This document shows, one piece after another, positions 1 to 5,331 of a stretch of 5,789 nt of DNA. The DNA lies in contig CAIOTP010000260.1 in NCBI GenBank assembly GCA_903861235.1, positions 1 through 5,789 of the forward strand. Reading direction: 5' to 3'. Under the pieces are notes generated by a model. The model was not told where the DNA came from, searched no databases, and saw only the letters and a program-made list of their open reading frames with translations. Both the position numbers and the translations under genes were made by a program. This DNA is from an uncultured bacterium. Its GTDB lineage: Bacteria; Planctomycetota; Phycisphaerae; Phycisphaerales; SM1A02. Positions within the stretch are counted from its first letter, which is position 1; each line of letters starts with the position of its first letter.

Positions 1-546
1 GCCGCTGGCGCCGCCTGGGACAGTTTCGTCACTGCAGGCATTCGTACCCAGACCAACGATGGTTACGGCGCGAATGCCATTGCCCTGACTGCTGACCCCG
101 GCTTCAGCAACATGAACCAGGCCAACGCCACCAAGATCACGGGTTCGTCCACCGGCAACGGCCCGGGCTGGTACCCGTCGCTTGGTGCCACCGCGTCCGC
201 CAATCCTTGGTGTGTGGTCGGCTTCTACAACGGTGCCACCAACATCGCCAAGACCCAGTCGAACATCGCCGCCAACGGCATCAATGCCGGCGGCAGTCTG
301 GACAACATGTTCATGCTCGCCCGACTGGCGATCGATACGGCAGACATCGGCATCAGTGGCACCCCGACCATCACCATCAAGCTCGGCATGACCGTGTTGA
401 ACACGGGATCAGCCACCTCGACCGGTGCCGGCACCAACGCCGCCTACCGCGCACAGTCGACCCTTGAATTCGCCGCCGTCCCCGGCCCAGGCGCCCTCGC
501 CGCGGTCAGCCTGGCCGCCTTCATGCGGCGACGCCGCAGCCACTGA
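1..546 (+). CDS. Secreted protein with PEP-CTERM-like sorting tail (3' part)
   Basis: The reading frame is open from the first base of the window, so the start and any signal peptide lie upstream; 181 residues are visible. The body is rich in Gly, Ala, Asn, Thr and Ser with few charges, typical of exported surface proteins. The last 22 residues carry a short sorting-type tail: the motif VPGPGA, a short hydrophobic stretch (LAAVSLAAF), then an RRRR cluster and the stop. This order of proline motif, membrane segment and arginine cluster is that of PEP-CTERM proteins, which are thought to be processed by an exosortase; the VPGPG form resembles variants I associate with Phycisphaerae. The ATG at 112 is internal, because coding continues upstream of it. 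A strong terminator follows 33 bases after the stop, so this gene ends its transcription unit. The function of the body is not recognised; the sorting tail is fairly secure. Confidence 0.82.
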   Translation, partial: AAGAAWDSFVTAGIRTQTNDGYGANAIALTADPGFSNMNQANATKITGSSTGNGPGWYPSLGATASANPWCVVGFYNGATNIAKTQSNIAANGINAGGSLDNMFMLARLAIDTADIGISGTPTITIKLGMTVLNTGSATSTGAGTNAAYRAQSTLEFAAVPGPGALAAVSLAAFMRRRRSH

Positions 547-579
547 ATCACTGGCCTCCTGGATCTTCCCACTCTTCAT

Positions 580-617
580 GCCGTTGCGGCCCTCGGGTCG
601 CAACGGCCTTTTTCTTT
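580..617 (+). terminator. Intrinsic terminator after the CTERM-protein gene
   Basis: A perfect 9-bp stem (GCCGTTGCG at 580-588 with CGCAACGGC at 599-607) encloses a 10-base loop that can pair further (a G-U pair and C-C/G-G), leaving a CTCG tetraloop. It is followed directly by C, TTTTT (609-613), C and TTT (615-617). It is GC-rich and has a T-tract on the + strand, so it should stop transcription of the upstream gene. It occupies much of the 96-base gap between 546 and 643. Confidence 0.88.
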
Positions 618-629
618 CCCCGATCCACC

Positions 630-635
630 TATCCT
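630..635 (+). promoter_or_regulatory. Possible -10 element (TATCCT) for the 643 gene
   Basis: TATCCT ends 7 bases before the TTG start at 643, just past the terminator. If it is a -10 element, transcription would begin at or next to the start codon, giving a leaderless mRNA. This would fit the lack of any Shine-Dalgarno sequence there. No convincing -35 hexamer is visible at the usual spacing. The assignment rests on position and on similar hexamers before 2035 and 5332. Confidence 0.3.
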
Positions 636-642
636 CCCCGGC

Positions 643-1326
643 TTGCTCCCCCCACCCCCGCCACCTCCCGCCGCGTCGCGGACCGCTGACCGCGATTGGC
701 TCGCCATCTGGGCCTTGGTGAGCAGTTGCTCGGCCGTGCTCACCTGCCTGCCGCCGCTGGCCGCCGTGGGAGGCGTGATGGGCTTCATCGCCTGGCGACG
801 CGCCGCCGCCGCGGGGCGAAGGACCCGCATGGCGGGCTGGGCGCTTGGCCTGGCCGGTGGCGCCATCATGCTGCAACTATCGCTGGCGGAGGCCGTGGGT
901 GGATGGCTGCTGCCGAACCTGGAGCGACGCACCACCCAGGCCATCACCGCGGCCTGCGAGGGGCGCTTCTCGGCGGCGGTGCCGGATCCCGAGTCCCCTT
1001 CCCTTGCACCTGCCGCCGCGGCACCTTCTCCCCAGGCGATCGACCGGTTCGCCGCGGATCTGGCCGCAGCCATGGGATCGCTCAAGTCGGTCAGCGTGAT
1101 CAATCCCGAGGTGAACGGATCGCCGCTGACCCCACGGGTGACCATGGCGTTGGTGGCCCAGTTCGAGAAGGGATCCTGCACGGGCTCCGCTCGGGTGCAG
1201 TGGGTGCCGCCGCCCGCCTCGGACCCGCAACCCTGGCTGCCCACCGCTCGGGTCCTCGAGGTCGAGTTCGCCCTGCCGGGCGGCCGAACGCTGCGGGTGG
1301 GACCCGAGGAAACCCCCACGCCATGA
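643..1326 (+). CDS. DUF4190-like membrane protein, first of a tandem pair
   Basis: Encodes 227 residues. After a proline-rich N-terminus (seven prolines at residues 3-9) come two hydrophobic segments (about 18-51 and 63-84) separated by a short Arg-rich loop (WRRAAAAGRRTR, 51-62). This hairpin pattern resembles the DUF4190 family, in which two helices flank a basic loop. Residues 85-227 would then lie outside the inner membrane: an Ala/Pro-rich linker and a small domain (about 131-220) with beta-like stretches such as VTMALVAQFEKG. The start TTG 643 is chosen because it keeps the first helix whole, and the aligned part of the next gene supports that helix; GTG 718 would cut into it. There is no Shine-Dalgarno sequence. 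The frame has no stop back to 546, so a longer N-terminus cannot be excluded. The stop overlaps the next start (ATGA), indicating translational coupling. Function is unknown. Confidence 0.72.
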   Translation: MLPPPPPPPAASRTADRDWLAIWALVSSCSAVLTCLPPLAAVGGVMGFIAWRRAAAAGRRTRMAGWALGLAGGAIMLQLSLAEAVGGWLLPNLERRTTQAITAACEGRFSAAVPDPESPSLAPAAAAPSPQAIDRFAADLAAAMGSLKSVSVINPEVNGSPLTPRVTMALVAQFEKGSCTGSARVQWVPPPASDPQPWLPTARVLEVEFALPGGRTLRVGPEETPTP

Positions 1327-2030
1327 CCGAGGCACCCCCGATCGACAGGCCCCCCACCCACCTCTGTCGGACCAGCGTGCTGGCGGCCATGTTCGCGTTG
1401 CCTCTCTGCTGTCCACCCATGACGCTGCTGGCCGCCGTCACAGGCCTGTTCGCGCTGCGGCAGATTCGGCGTGACGCATCCTTGCATGGCCGCGGCCTGG
1501 CGTGGGCGGCGGTGGCCGTGGGCACGGTCTCCACCGCCATCTTCAGCGGACTGCTCTGGAACAACGGTCTCGACACGCTCTGGCGCGGTCCCCAACCTCC
1601 CGTGGCCGCGCTCATGACCGTCGACACCGCCGAGATGCCCCGACATTGGAGCGGTCCGGCCGCGAACGCCCCGGCGGACACGCTGCAGGCCTTCGCCGCA
1701 CCCCTGGAGGCTCGCCACGGCCGCTTCAAGTCGGCCCGCAACAGCGGCTCCCGGCTGGCTTCGCTGCAGCAGGACGGTCGGGATCCTGTCGTCACGGTGC
1801 CCGTCACCCTGACCTTCGATCGGGGCGAGGTGGAGGCGGACCTGGGCCTCGAACGGTTCGACGCCCACGGCGGCGGCGTGGTGATGAAGTGGCGCAGCCT
1901 CCGGGTGCTGGACCCCGCCTTGGGCGATCCGGTCTTCCCGCCGGGCGAACCGGGACCACCGCCGCTGTCTCCGCCGCCGGGAAAGCCCGCCGCCGCAGGT
2001 GCACCGGCCCCCCGGCCCCCGCTACGCTGA
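1323..2030 (+). CDS. DUF4190-like membrane protein, second of a tandem pair
   Basis: Encodes 235 residues starting at the ATG that overlaps the previous stop by four bases. A weak GAGGA lies 12 bases upstream (1306-1310). Two hydrophobic segments (about 18-46 and 58-79) flank a basic loop (RQIRRDASLHGRG, 46-58); the stretch ALRQIRR...GRGLA is close to the DUF4190 pattern. The outer part (about 115-198) contains FKSARN and VVTVPVTLTFDRGEVEADL, which line up with LKSVSV and VTMALVAQFEKGSCTGSARV of the upstream gene, so the two are probably diverged duplicates. The C-terminus (about 206-235) is a low-complexity Pro/Ala tail. The long C-terminal domain suggests a membrane-anchored periplasmic module, but no enzyme motif is seen. 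The real start is not further upstream in this frame, since that would overlap the 643 gene almost entirely. Confidence 0.77.
   Translation: MTEAPPIDRPPTHLCRTSVLAAMFALPLCCPPMTLLAAVTGLFALRQIRRDASLHGRGLAWAAVAVGTVSTAIFSGLLWNNGLDTLWRGPQPPVAALMTVDTAEMPRHWSGPAANAPADTLQAFAAPLEARHGRFKSARNSGSRLASLQQDGRDPVVTVPVTLTFDRGEVEADLGLERFDAHGGGVVMKWRSLRVLDPALGDPVFPPGEPGPPPLSPPPGKPAAAGAPAPRPPLR
2023..2028 (+). promoter_or_regulatory. Possible -10 element (TACGCT) for mlaF
   Basis: TACGCT sits in the last codons of the preceding gene and ends 6 bases before the ATG at 2035. That spacing would place the transcription start at or beside the start codon. No Shine-Dalgarno sequence is present in the C-rich stretch before this ATG, which fits leaderless initiation. 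No clear -35 is visible (GTGCAC at 1999-2004 is a weak candidate). mlaF may also be read through from upstream. Confidence 0.35.
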
Positions 2031-2034
2031 ACCC

Positions 2035-2910
2035 ATGGCGAACGCGATCGAGGTCCGCGAGCTGGTCCGCGTCTTCGGCACCCAGACGGTGCTCAACGGC
2101 ATCAACCTGGACGTGAAGGAAGGCGAGACCATGGTCATCATGGGCGGCTCGGGCTGCGGCAAGAGCACGCTGCTTCGCCACCTGATCGGCAGCCTCCGGC
2201 CCACCTCGGGCAACATCCACCTTTTCGGCGAGGACATCAGCGTGCTCCCCGAGGCGGAGATGGACCGGGTGCGTCGCAAGTTCGGGATCCTGTTCCAGTC
2301 GGGCGCGCTCTTCAACAGCATGACCATCGCCGAGAACGTGGCGCTGCCGCTGCGGGAGCACACGGACCTGGACCACCACATCATCGACATCCAGGTGAAG
2401 ATCAAGCTGGAACTGGTCGGCCTGCGTGAACATGCGGAGAAGTTCCCCAGCCAGATCAGCGGCGGCATGAAGAAGCGCGCGGGGCTTGCGCGGGCCCTCG
2501 CCCTGGATCCGCGGATCCTCTTCTACGACGAGCCCAGTGCAGGTCTGGATCCGGTCACCAGCGCCGAGATCGACCAGCTGATCCTGGACCTGACCCGGAA
2601 GCTCGGCGTGACCAGCGTGGTGGTGACCCACGAGATGGACAGCGCCTTCACCATCGCCGACCGCATGGTCATGCTGGACAAGGGCCGGGCCCTCCGCGTG
2701 GACACGCGCGAAGCCTTCGACGCGCTTCGCAAGCTGCCGGAGGCGGAGGCCGCGGCACTGCCCGAGACCGAGCGGCTGATCCGCCAGTTCCTGCGCGGCG
2801 ACGCCCAGGGACCCATCACCGAACGCAAGGCCGCCACCAACTACGCCGAGGACCTGCTTGGCACGGGCCTGAAGAAGCAGCCGCCCTCGGCCATCACGCC
2901 GACCCGATGA
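2035..2910 (+). CDS. mlaF: MlaF-type phospholipid-transport ABC ATPase
   Basis: Encodes a 291-residue cytoplasmic ATPase that would power an MlaE-type permease moving phospholipids between inner and outer membranes. All ABC motifs are intact: Walker A GGSGCGKST (37-45, K43), Q-loop Q88, signature ISGGMKKRAG (141-150), Walker B ILFYDEP (161-167, D165 and E166), D-loop GLDP (170-173) and switch histidine H199. Family-specific features match MlaF as I know it from E. coli: LFQSGALF, NVALPLREHT, the SGGM signature, and the C-terminal IRQFLRGDAQGPI followed by YAEDLLG. A helical insert rich in Glu/Ala (about 228-250) precedes that tail. ATG 2035 is preferred to the in-frame GTG 1999, which would add a Pro-rich segment overlapping the previous gene. 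The stop overlaps the murD start by four bases. No mlaE or mlaD lies in the window, so the permease must be encoded elsewhere. The family call is firm; the substrate is inferred. Confidence 0.92.
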   Translation: MANAIEVRELVRVFGTQTVLNGINLDVKEGETMVIMGGSGCGKSTLLRHLIGSLRPTSGNIHLFGEDISVLPEAEMDRVRRKFGILFQSGALFNSMTIAENVALPLREHTDLDHHIIDIQVKIKLELVGLREHAEKFPSQISGGMKKRAGLARALALDPRILFYDEPSAGLDPVTSAEIDQLILDLTRKLGVTSVVVTHEMDSAFTIADRMVMLDKGRALRVDTREAFDALRKLPEAEAAALPETERLIRQFLRGDAQGPITERKAATNYAEDLLGTGLKKQPPSAITPTR

Positions 2911-4277
2911 ACTCCGCGGTGCAACGCATCGCGCGAGGCCGCAGGTGCCTCGTGATGGGACTGGGCGCCTTCGGTGGAGGGCTGGGTGTGACGCGTGCCC
3001 TGGCGCAGGCCGGCGCGACCAACGTGACGGTGACCGACCTGGCTCCGGAGGAGAAGTTGCGGTCGTCGGTCGAGGCCCTTCAGCCGCTGGTCCAGGCAGG
3101 CCGCGTCCGACTTCGTCTGGGTGGACACGAACTGCAGGATTTTCGTGACGCCGAGGTGGTGATCGCCAATCCGGCGGTGAAGCACCCTTGGCAAGATCCC
3201 TTCCTGACGGCGGCCCGCCACAGCGGCGCCACCATCTCCACCGAGATCCGTCTCTCGCTCGAGGGCCTGCCGCGTGACCGCGTGATCGGCGTCACCGGCA
3301 CGGCCGGCAAGAGCACCACCAGCGCCATGATCGCGCACCTGCTCGAGGCGCCCGGACGAAGCGCCACGCTGGCCGGCAACATCGGCGGGAGCATGCTGGT
3401 GGATCCTCCCGCGATCGGAGCGGCGGACTGGGTGGTGGCCGAGCTCTCCAGCTTCATGCTCTGGTGGCTCGGACCCGAGTCGGGACAGCCGCACTGGTCG
3501 CCCCGCGTGGGCGTGCTGACCAACCTGGCCGACAACCATCTGGACTGGCACGCCACCGCCGCTCACTACAGCGCCAGCAAGGCGCTGATCCGCGGCCCCG
3601 GCCAGCAGCTCTTCGTCTCGGACTTCGATCAGGACGATCCGGCCTCCGCCGAACGCTGCGCCGCCCTTCCGGCCGGCGCCTGGTGGCGGGCGAGCCAGAC
3701 TCGCGCCGAGCCCGGCCTGCACGAATCGATCGCCGACGCGTGCCCCCTTCCCGGCCCCCACAACCGGCGCAACGCGCTGCTGGCGCTCCGCGTGGCCGCG
3801 GCGGCGATCCGTCTGGATGGCGGCACGCCGGACTGGCGACATCTGGCCGACCGTCTCCGCTCCTTTCGCGGCCTGCCACACCGACTCTGCCTGGTGCACG
3901 AGGCGGAGGGCGTGCGATGGTTCGACGACAGCAAGGCCACCACGCCCGAGGCCGCGCTGCTGGCGGTGGGCTGCTTCCCGGAGCGGCGTCGCGTGCACCT
4001 GATCGCCGGCGGGTACGACAAGGGTTCGGACCTGACCCCGATCGCGGACCTGGCCGGTTCACTGGCGGGCGTCTACGCCATCGGTGCCACCGCCCCCGCC
4101 ATCGCCGCGCGCGGCGGCATCGCCTGCGGCACCCTGGACGGAGCGGTCAGCCGCATCCGCGCCTCGGCCCGACCCGGCGATGTGGTGCTGCTCTCGCCGG
4201 CCTGCGCCAGCTGGGACCAGTTCGAGAACTACCAGCAGCGCGGACTGCGATTCGCCCAACTGGCCCGCGGGCAGTAG
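2907..4277 (+). CDS. murD: UDP-N-acetylmuramoylalanine--D-glutamate ligase, divergent
   Basis: Encodes 456 residues (E. coli MurD is 438). MurD joins D-glutamate to UDP-MurNAc-L-Ala using ATP, in the cytoplasmic stage of peptidoglycan synthesis. The order of Mur-ligase landmarks is complete: N-terminal glycine-rich GLGAFGGG (18-25), ATP loop GTAGKST (131-137, K135), GNIGG (157-161), ELSSFML (179-185, E179), NHLDWH (210-215, H211), the probable carbamylated lysine K225 in YSASKALI, GPHNRRNAL (283-291), FRGLPHR (320-326), DDSKATT (340-346), AGGYDKGSD (367-375) and LSPACASWDQFENY (429-442). The last motifs are specific to MurD rather than MurC, MurE or MurF. Differences from the E. coli enzyme include GTAGKST for GTNGKST, NPAVKHP where SPG is usual, and DDSKATT for NDSKATN. 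ATG 2907 overlaps the mlaF stop, so translation is probably coupled; there is no Shine-Dalgarno sequence. Confidence 0.9.
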   Translation: MNSAVQRIARGRRCLVMGLGAFGGGLGVTRALAQAGATNVTVTDLAPEEKLRSSVEALQPLVQAGRVRLRLGGHELQDFRDAEVVIANPAVKHPWQDPFLTAARHSGATISTEIRLSLEGLPRDRVIGVTGTAGKSTTSAMIAHLLEAPGRSATLAGNIGGSMLVDPPAIGAADWVVAELSSFMLWWLGPESGQPHWSPRVGVLTNLADNHLDWHATAAHYSASKALIRGPGQQLFVSDFDQDDPASAERCAALPAGAWWRASQTRAEPGLHESIADACPLPGPHNRRNALLALRVAAAAIRLDGGTPDWRHLADRLRSFRGLPHRLCLVHEAEGVRWFDDSKATTPEAALLAVGCFPERRRVHLIAGGYDKGSDLTPIADLAGSLAGVYAIGATAPAIAARGGIACGTLDGAVSRIRASARPGDVVLLSPACASWDQFENYQQRGLRFAQLARGQ

Positions 4278-4280
4278 CAT
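4275..4280 (+). promoter_or_regulatory. Weak -10-like hexamer (TAGCAT) before the lipoprotein gene
   Basis: TAGCAT begins with the murD stop codon and ends 10 bases before the ATG at 4291. It has the TAnnnT form seen before 2035 and 5332, but the longer spacing and the 13-base gap after murD make simple co-transcription at least as likely. No -35 element is recognised. Confidence 0.18.
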
Positions 4281-4290
4281 TTCGGCCACG

Positions 4291-4785
4291 ATGACCTCCG
4301 GAAGGATCCGCTCCGCTCTCCTGCTCGTGTCCGGCCTGCTCGCCGGCTGCTACGCCCCCGACGGCGGCTTCATGCCCAGCTCCGGTCGTGGCTTCGTCTA
4401 CGAGAGCACGCCCATGCGACCGCTCACCGTGAGCGTGGTCGACACGCGGACGCAGGAGCCCTTCTTCGTCATGGAAGTCCCCGCCGGCAAGCAGCTCACC
4501 TTCAACTTCCTGCAGGGTGGCGGAGACGATCCCGTGCTCACGCCGGATCGCATGATCTACGCCGTGTGGGACAACGGCACGCAGTTCGGCCATCTGGACA
4601 ACCAGCTCACCTGCCCGCCGGCCAGCTGCCGTCGCATCGACGTGGCCATCCGAGAGGCGCCGGAGTGGCCTGAGCCGGATCCGGCCGTGCGGCTGCGCAC
4701 CGACCAGGCCGCGGACCGACCGGGCTACGCCACGCCCCAGGGCGGCAAGCTGCCGCCCAAGAGCGAAAGCAAGTACGACCAGTAA
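4291..4785 (+). CDS. Uncharacterised envelope lipoprotein
   Basis: Encodes 164 residues. The N-terminus is a classic lipoprotein signal: basic residues at 5 and 7, a hydrophobic core (about 9-17) and lipobox L17-A18-G19-C20, so mature protein would begin at lipidated C20. Residue 21 is Tyr rather than Asp, which gives no inner-membrane retention signal by the E. coli rule; whether that rule holds here is unknown. The mature domain (about 35-125) is predicted by eye to be beta-rich, with the stretches LTVSVVDTRTQEPFFVMEV and GKQLTFNFLQGG, and has two nearby cysteines, C108 and C113 (CPPASC). The C-terminus (about 125-164) is polar and Pro-rich. No enzymatic motif is recognised. It starts 13 bases after murD and ends 3 bases before ispF, so it is part of this envelope cluster. 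ATG 4291 is chosen because it gives a normal-length signal peptide; longer in-frame starts overlap murD. Confidence 0.87.
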   Translation: MTSGRIRSALLLVSGLLAGCYAPDGGFMPSSGRGFVYESTPMRPLTVSVVDTRTQEPFFVMEVPAGKQLTFNFLQGGGDDPVLTPDRMIYAVWDNGTQFGHLDNQLTCPPASCRRIDVAIREAPEWPEPDPAVRLRTDQAADRPGYATPQGGKLPPKSESKYDQ

Positions 4786-4788
4786 GAC

Positions 4789-5280
4789 GTGCGGATCGGC
4801 CACGGCTACGACCTGCACCGGCTGGAGCCCGTCGCGCCCGACGGCGCCGGCCGCCCCTTCGTGCTCGGCGGCGTCCGTGTTCCGCATGATCGCGGTCCGG
4901 TGGGCCACTCGGACGGCGACGCCCTGCTGCACGCGGTGACCGACGCCATTCTGGGAGCCATCGGACAGCCGGACATCGGGCAGCTCTTTCCCGACACGGA
5001 CCCCGCATGGTCCGGCAAGGACAGCGCCCACTTCCTGGCCGAGGCGGTCCGCCGCATGCAGGCCGCCGGACTTCGGGTGGGCAACCTGGACGCCACCGTG
5101 ATCTGCGAGCGTCCCAAGATCGGACCCGTGAAGTCGCAGATCCGGGAGCACATGGCCCGGCTGCTTGGCGTGAGCACGGAAGCGGTGAACCTGAAGGGCA
5201 AGACCCACGAGAAGGTCGACGCCGTGGGCGAGGGACGGGCGATCGAGGTGCATGTGGTGGCCCTGCTCGTGCCCGCCTGA
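4789..5280 (+). CDS. ispF: 2-C-methyl-D-erythritol 2,4-cyclodiphosphate synthase
   Basis: Encodes 163 residues (E. coli IspF has 159). IspF converts CDP-methylerythritol 2-phosphate to methylerythritol cyclodiphosphate with release of CMP in the MEP isoprenoid pathway, as a soluble homotrimer. The GTG start at 4789 gives MRIGHGYDLH, matching the family's N-terminus exactly, so the start is secure although it lies 3 bases after the lipoprotein stop with no Shine-Dalgarno sequence. Metal ligands D8, H10 and H48 are present, with GHSDGDALLHAVTDA (39-53), PDIGQLFPDTDP (61-72) and ERPKIGP (107-113). The C-terminal motif is unusual: KGKTHEKVDAVGEGR (136-150) stands where E. coli has KATTTEKLGFTGRGE, so E148 and R150 take the places of R142 and E144. 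All catalytic ligands appear intact, so an active enzyme is expected. Its product feeds undecaprenyl phosphate synthesis, linking it to murD in the same cluster. Confidence 0.93.
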   Translation: MRIGHGYDLHRLEPVAPDGAGRPFVLGGVRVPHDRGPVGHSDGDALLHAVTDAILGAIGQPDIGQLFPDTDPAWSGKDSAHFLAEAVRRMQAAGLRVGNLDATVICERPKIGPVKSQIREHMARLLGVSTEAVNLKGKTHEKVDAVGEGRAIEVHVVALLVPA

Positions 5281-5289
5281 GACGCCCGA

Positions 5290-5305
5290 TCCGGAAGGGT
5301 CCGGA
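5290..5305 (+). repeat. Pair of TCCGGA palindromes; small hairpin or operator
   Basis: Two copies of the self-complementary hexamer TCCGGA (5290-5295 and 5300-5305) are separated by AGGG. As RNA they can form a 6-bp stem with a 4-base loop, but no T-tract follows, so it is a poor intrinsic terminator. The copies are one helical turn apart and lie where a -35 region would be relative to TACACT at 5319, so a protein-binding site is possible. Chance occurrence in GC-rich DNA is a real alternative. Confidence 0.25.
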
Positions 5306-5318
5306 CGCTCGCTGCGGT

Positions 5319-5324
5319 TACACT
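5319..5324 (+). promoter_or_regulatory. Possible -10 element (TACACT) for the AdkA-like gene
   Basis: TACACT ends 7 bases before the ATG at 5332, in the only sizeable intergenic gap (51 bases) of the right half of the window. It matches four of six bases of the TATAAT consensus. The spacing predicts a transcript starting at or next to the start codon, which fits the absence of a Shine-Dalgarno sequence. No -35 hexamer is recognisable. This is the best of the TAnnnT candidates because it is not inside a coding region. Confidence 0.42.
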
Positions 5325-5331
5325 GCGGTCC

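Noticed and set aside
696..1322. Upstream extension of the 1323 gene in its own frame
   Set aside because: The translated extension is Arg/His/Gly-rich and overlaps the whole 643 gene; the ATG at 1323 with the four-base overlap is the natural start.
1..1326. Possible fusion of the CTERM protein and the 643 gene, since both use the same frame with only the TGA at 544-546 between them
   Set aside because: The first protein ends with a complete sorting tail and is followed by a strong terminator, so the stop is genuine; the open stretch after it is expected from high GC content.
576..1868. Minus-strand open frame of 430 codons opposite the DUF4190-like pair
   Set aside because: It would run through the terminator and both membrane-protein genes, and its product is Gly/Arg/Ala-rich without domains or membrane segments. 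The + strand frames have coherent helices and an ATGA overlap.
1999..2034. Upstream GTG start for mlaF, adding 12 residues
   Set aside because: The extension (MHRPPGPRYAEP) is read from the Pro-rich 3' end of the previous gene, is not typical of MlaF, and has no ribosome-binding site; ATG 2035 gives the usual family N-terminus.
2841..3998. Minus-strand open frame of 385 codons opposite murD
   Set aside because: murD on the + strand has a complete set of family motifs over this stretch; the antisense product is Arg/Gly/His-rich and featureless.
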